The translations under genes and the position numbers were made by a program. From Thermosulfurimonas sp. (lineage in GTDB: Bacteria; Desulfobacterota; Thermodesulfobacteria; Thermodesulfobacteriales; Thermodesulfobacteriaceae), in assembly GCA_015487645.1 (NCBI GenBank), contig WFPH01000125.1, positions 1-22,121 of the forward strand: a stretch of 22,121 bases of DNA, written 5' to 3'. This document shows, one piece after another, positions 20,514-22,121 of the stretch (within the stretch, counting starts at the first letter, position 1; the number at the start of each line of letters is the position of its first letter). The notes beneath the pieces were generated by a model. It did no database searches. It saw only the letters and a program-made list of their open reading frames with translations, and had not been told where the DNA came from.

Positions 20514-22121
20514 AGTGGCCATAGAGGCCGAAGAGGGGGAGACTGTCCTCCATGCGGCCATGCGGGCCGGGGTGCACATCAACGCCTCCTGTGGAGGGGC
20601 GGGGGTCTGCAATAAATGCCGGGTCTTTGTGGAAGAAGGTCGCGTTCGAGGAGAAGCCCTTCCGGAGGGGGGCTACAAGGCCTGTACCCTGGTCCCCGAG
20701 ACCGATCTGGTCGTGCGGGTGCCGGTGGAGAGCCATCTCGACCGCCGGGCCCTTCTCAGGGCCCCCAAGCGCCGGGCCACGGCCTGGCTGGCCGCCGGGG
20801 AGTTTAAGGCTGTAAGCCCCGAGCCGGCCTATCGGCGAATTTTCCTGGAGCTACCGCCGCCGGATCTGGCGGACAACCTTCCCGACCTTAGAAGACTCAA
20901 GAGGGCCCTTAAGGAGACCCTGGGAGTGGAGCCTGAGGCCGAATGGGAGCTTCTGCGCCGGCTACCCTATGTTTTGCGGGAAGGACAATTCCGGGTCACC
21001 GTGGGCCTTTACGAACATCCCGAAAGAACCATACCGGTGATAAGAGAGGTCTGGCCCGGAGACCACACCGGGCACGGGCTGGCCGTGGCCGTGGATCTGG
21101 GAACCACCACTCTCTGCGCGGAGCTTGTGGATCTGACCAGCGGTCAGGTCCTGGCCGAGACCTCGGACTACAATCCCCAGATAACCTACGGGGAAGATGT
21201 CATCAGCCGTATCGAGTTCGCCCGTCGGGAGGGGGGCCTGGCCCTTCTCTCCGAAAAGGTGAGGGACCGGGTGGCCCATCTCATTCGGGAACTGTGCGAG
21301 AAGTCCGGGGTATCTTCTGAGGAGATCGATCTGATTTCGCTGGCCGGCAACACTGTGATGACACATCTTTTTCTGGAACTTGAGCCACGATTCCTCCGCG
21401 AGAGTCCCTATGTGCCGGTGGCGGCCTTTTATCCTCCGGTGCCGGCCAGAGAGCTGGGGCTTCCCGCAGCCGAAGGGGCTATGGTGGAGTTCGCCCCTTC
21501 GGTGGCCAGTTACGTGGGCGGGGACATCGTGGCCGGGGTAGTGGCCACGGGCTTTTTCGAGGAAGACCCCCTCACGCTTTTTATCGACATCGGGACCAAC
21601 GGTGAGATCGTAGTGGGGAACCGGGATTTTTTGGCCTGCGCAGCCTGTTCCGCGGGGCCGGCCTTTGAAGGTGGCGGGATCAAGCACGGTATGAGGGCCA
21701 CCTCCGGGGCTATTGAGGCCGTACATATCGATCCCGGAAGTCTCGAACCCATGATCCTCACCATCGGTGGCCGTAAACCCAAAGGGATCTGCGGTTCGGG
21801 AATCATAGCCCTCCTGGCCAACCTCTTCCTCACGGGTCTCATTGATCGTTCTGGGAAGTATCGGAGGGACCTCGATCATCCCAGGTTGCGGGAAGGGCGC
21901 GACGGCTGGGAATATGTTCTGGTCTGGGGGCAGGACTCCGCCACCGGGGAGGACATCGTTTTTACGGAGGCTGACATAGACAACCTTATTCGGGCCAAGG
22001 GTGCCATGTTTGCCGGCTACCAGACCCTCCTTGAATCGGTGGGGCTCTCGGTGGAGGCCGTGGAACGGGTGATCCTGGCAGGCAACTTTGGAAGTTATCT
22101 CGATCTGGAGCAGGCCATCAC
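20485..22121 (+). CDS. Corrinoid activation protein, RACE family (AcsV-like), 3' partial
   Basis: The reading frame runs off the right edge after 545 codons; family members are about 600-650 residues. The N terminus is a 2Fe-2S ferredoxin domain with C36-X5-C42-X2-C45 and C67. A linker domain (about 75-195) leads to an ASKHA-fold ATPase region (VAVDLGTTTLCAELVDL from about 200, later FIDIGTNGEIVVGN, SAGPAFEGGGIKHG, KGICGSGI and VILAGNFGSYLDL). These proteins (DUF4445 type) reduce cob(II)amide back to cob(I)amide in corrinoid methyl-carrier proteins, in particular that of acetyl-CoA synthase, or of methyltransferases. The ATG at 20485 has GGAGG 6 bases upstream and overlaps mnmA by 29 bases. 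Together with the MetF-MetV fusion it suggests a methyl branch of the Wood-Ljungdahl pathway; its corrinoid partner is not visible here. Confidence 0.9.
   Translation, partial: MPQVRFLPFEVAIEAEEGETVLHAAMRAGVHINASCGGAGVCNKCRVFVEEGRVRGEALPEGGYKACTLVPETDLVVRVPVESHLDRRALLRAPKRRATAWLAAGEFKAVSPEPAYRRIFLELPPPDLADNLPDLRRLKRALKETLGVEPEAEWELLRRLPYVLREGQFRVTVGLYEHPERTIPVIREVWPGDHTGHGLAVAVDLGTTTLCAELVDLTSGQVLAETSDYNPQITYGEDVISRIEFARREGGLALLSEKVRDRVAHLIRELCEKSGVSSEEIDLISLAGNTVMTHLFLELEPRFLRESPYVPVAAFYPPVPARELGLPAAEGAMVEFAPSVASYVGGDIVAGVVATGFFEEDPLTLFIDIGTNGEIVVGNRDFLACAACSAGPAFEGGGIKHGMRATSGAIEAVHIDPGSLEPMILTIGGRKPKGICGSGIIALLANLFLTGLIDRSGKYRRDLDHPRLREGRDGWEYVLVWGQDSATGEDIVFTEADIDNLIRAKGAMFAGYQTLLESVGLSVEAVERVILAGNFGSYLDLEQAI

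Noticed and set aside
19302..20612. Minus-strand open frame of 436 codons opposite mnmA
   Set aside because: It overlaps three well-identified plus-strand genes and shows no family motif; it is a shadow of GC-rich codons.
1..22121. CRISPR arrays, tRNA or rRNA genes, insertion sequences and riboswitches
   Set aside because: No regularly spaced direct repeats, cloverleaf-like sequences, transposase motifs or terminal inverted repeats were recognised by eye on either strand.
1..22121. Sigma-54 promoter (-24/-12) for a target of the NtrX-like regulator
   Set aside because: No GG-N10-GC element with good flanks was found in either gene-free region.

Overview
The window is a gene-dense, GC-rich bacterial segment with no gene-free stretch longer than about 145 bases. 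Three signs point to a thermophilic anaerobe, most plausibly in the Thermodesulfobacteriota (inference). First, it carries a complete reverse gyrase, the hallmark enzyme of hyperthermophiles and extreme thermophiles. Second, it has an NtrY/NtrX-type two-component pair preceded by a DUF4390 protein, an arrangement familiar from deltaproteobacteria-like lineages. Third, it holds scattered one-carbon/corrinoid genes of the Wood-Ljungdahl type: a methylenetetrahydrofolate reductase fused to a MetV-like cysteine-rich domain, a Fe-S/DUF3786 protein, and an AcsV/RACE-type corrinoid activation protein.

Layout. (1) Bases 1-7699, plus strand: seven genes packed with overlaps or 4-base gaps. They are the 3' part of a spermidine synthase-like gene, a flavodoxin-fold protein with a four-cysteine cluster, a nitroreductase, a DUF4390 exported protein, an NtrY-like membrane histidine kinase, an NtrX-like sigma-54 activator and a MetF-MetV fusion. 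(2) Bases 7677-12944, minus strand: a three-gene overlapping unit of Fe-S/DUF3786 protein, reverse gyrase and an uncharacterised lipoprotein. Its 3' end overlaps the MetF-MetV gene convergently by 23 bases. (3) A 107-base divergent region with a near-consensus sigma-70 promoter firing to the right. (4) Bases 13052-17167, plus strand: CarD regulator, YacL-like PIN-TRAM membrane nuclease, mutL and miaA. (5) A 145-base AT-rich gap with a promoter candidate and a perfect 12-base palindrome. (6) Bases 17313 to the right edge, plus strand: YcaO-TPR protein, NIL-domain two-cluster ferredoxin, mnmA and the corrinoid activator, again all overlapping and cut off by the window edge.

How the genes work together. 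Group 4 is genome and tRNA maintenance. Group 6 is the most suggestive: a YcaO ATP-dependent amide activator, a sulfur-metabolism-type NIL ferredoxin and the tRNA 2-thiouridylase MnmA are translationally coupled, which hints at a shared sulfur-transfer task (inference). The best candidates for something undescribed are this YcaO/NIL-ferredoxin/MnmA module, the coupling of a Fe-S/DUF3786 protein to a reverse gyrase whose second zinc finger has decayed, and the unnamed lipoprotein downstream.
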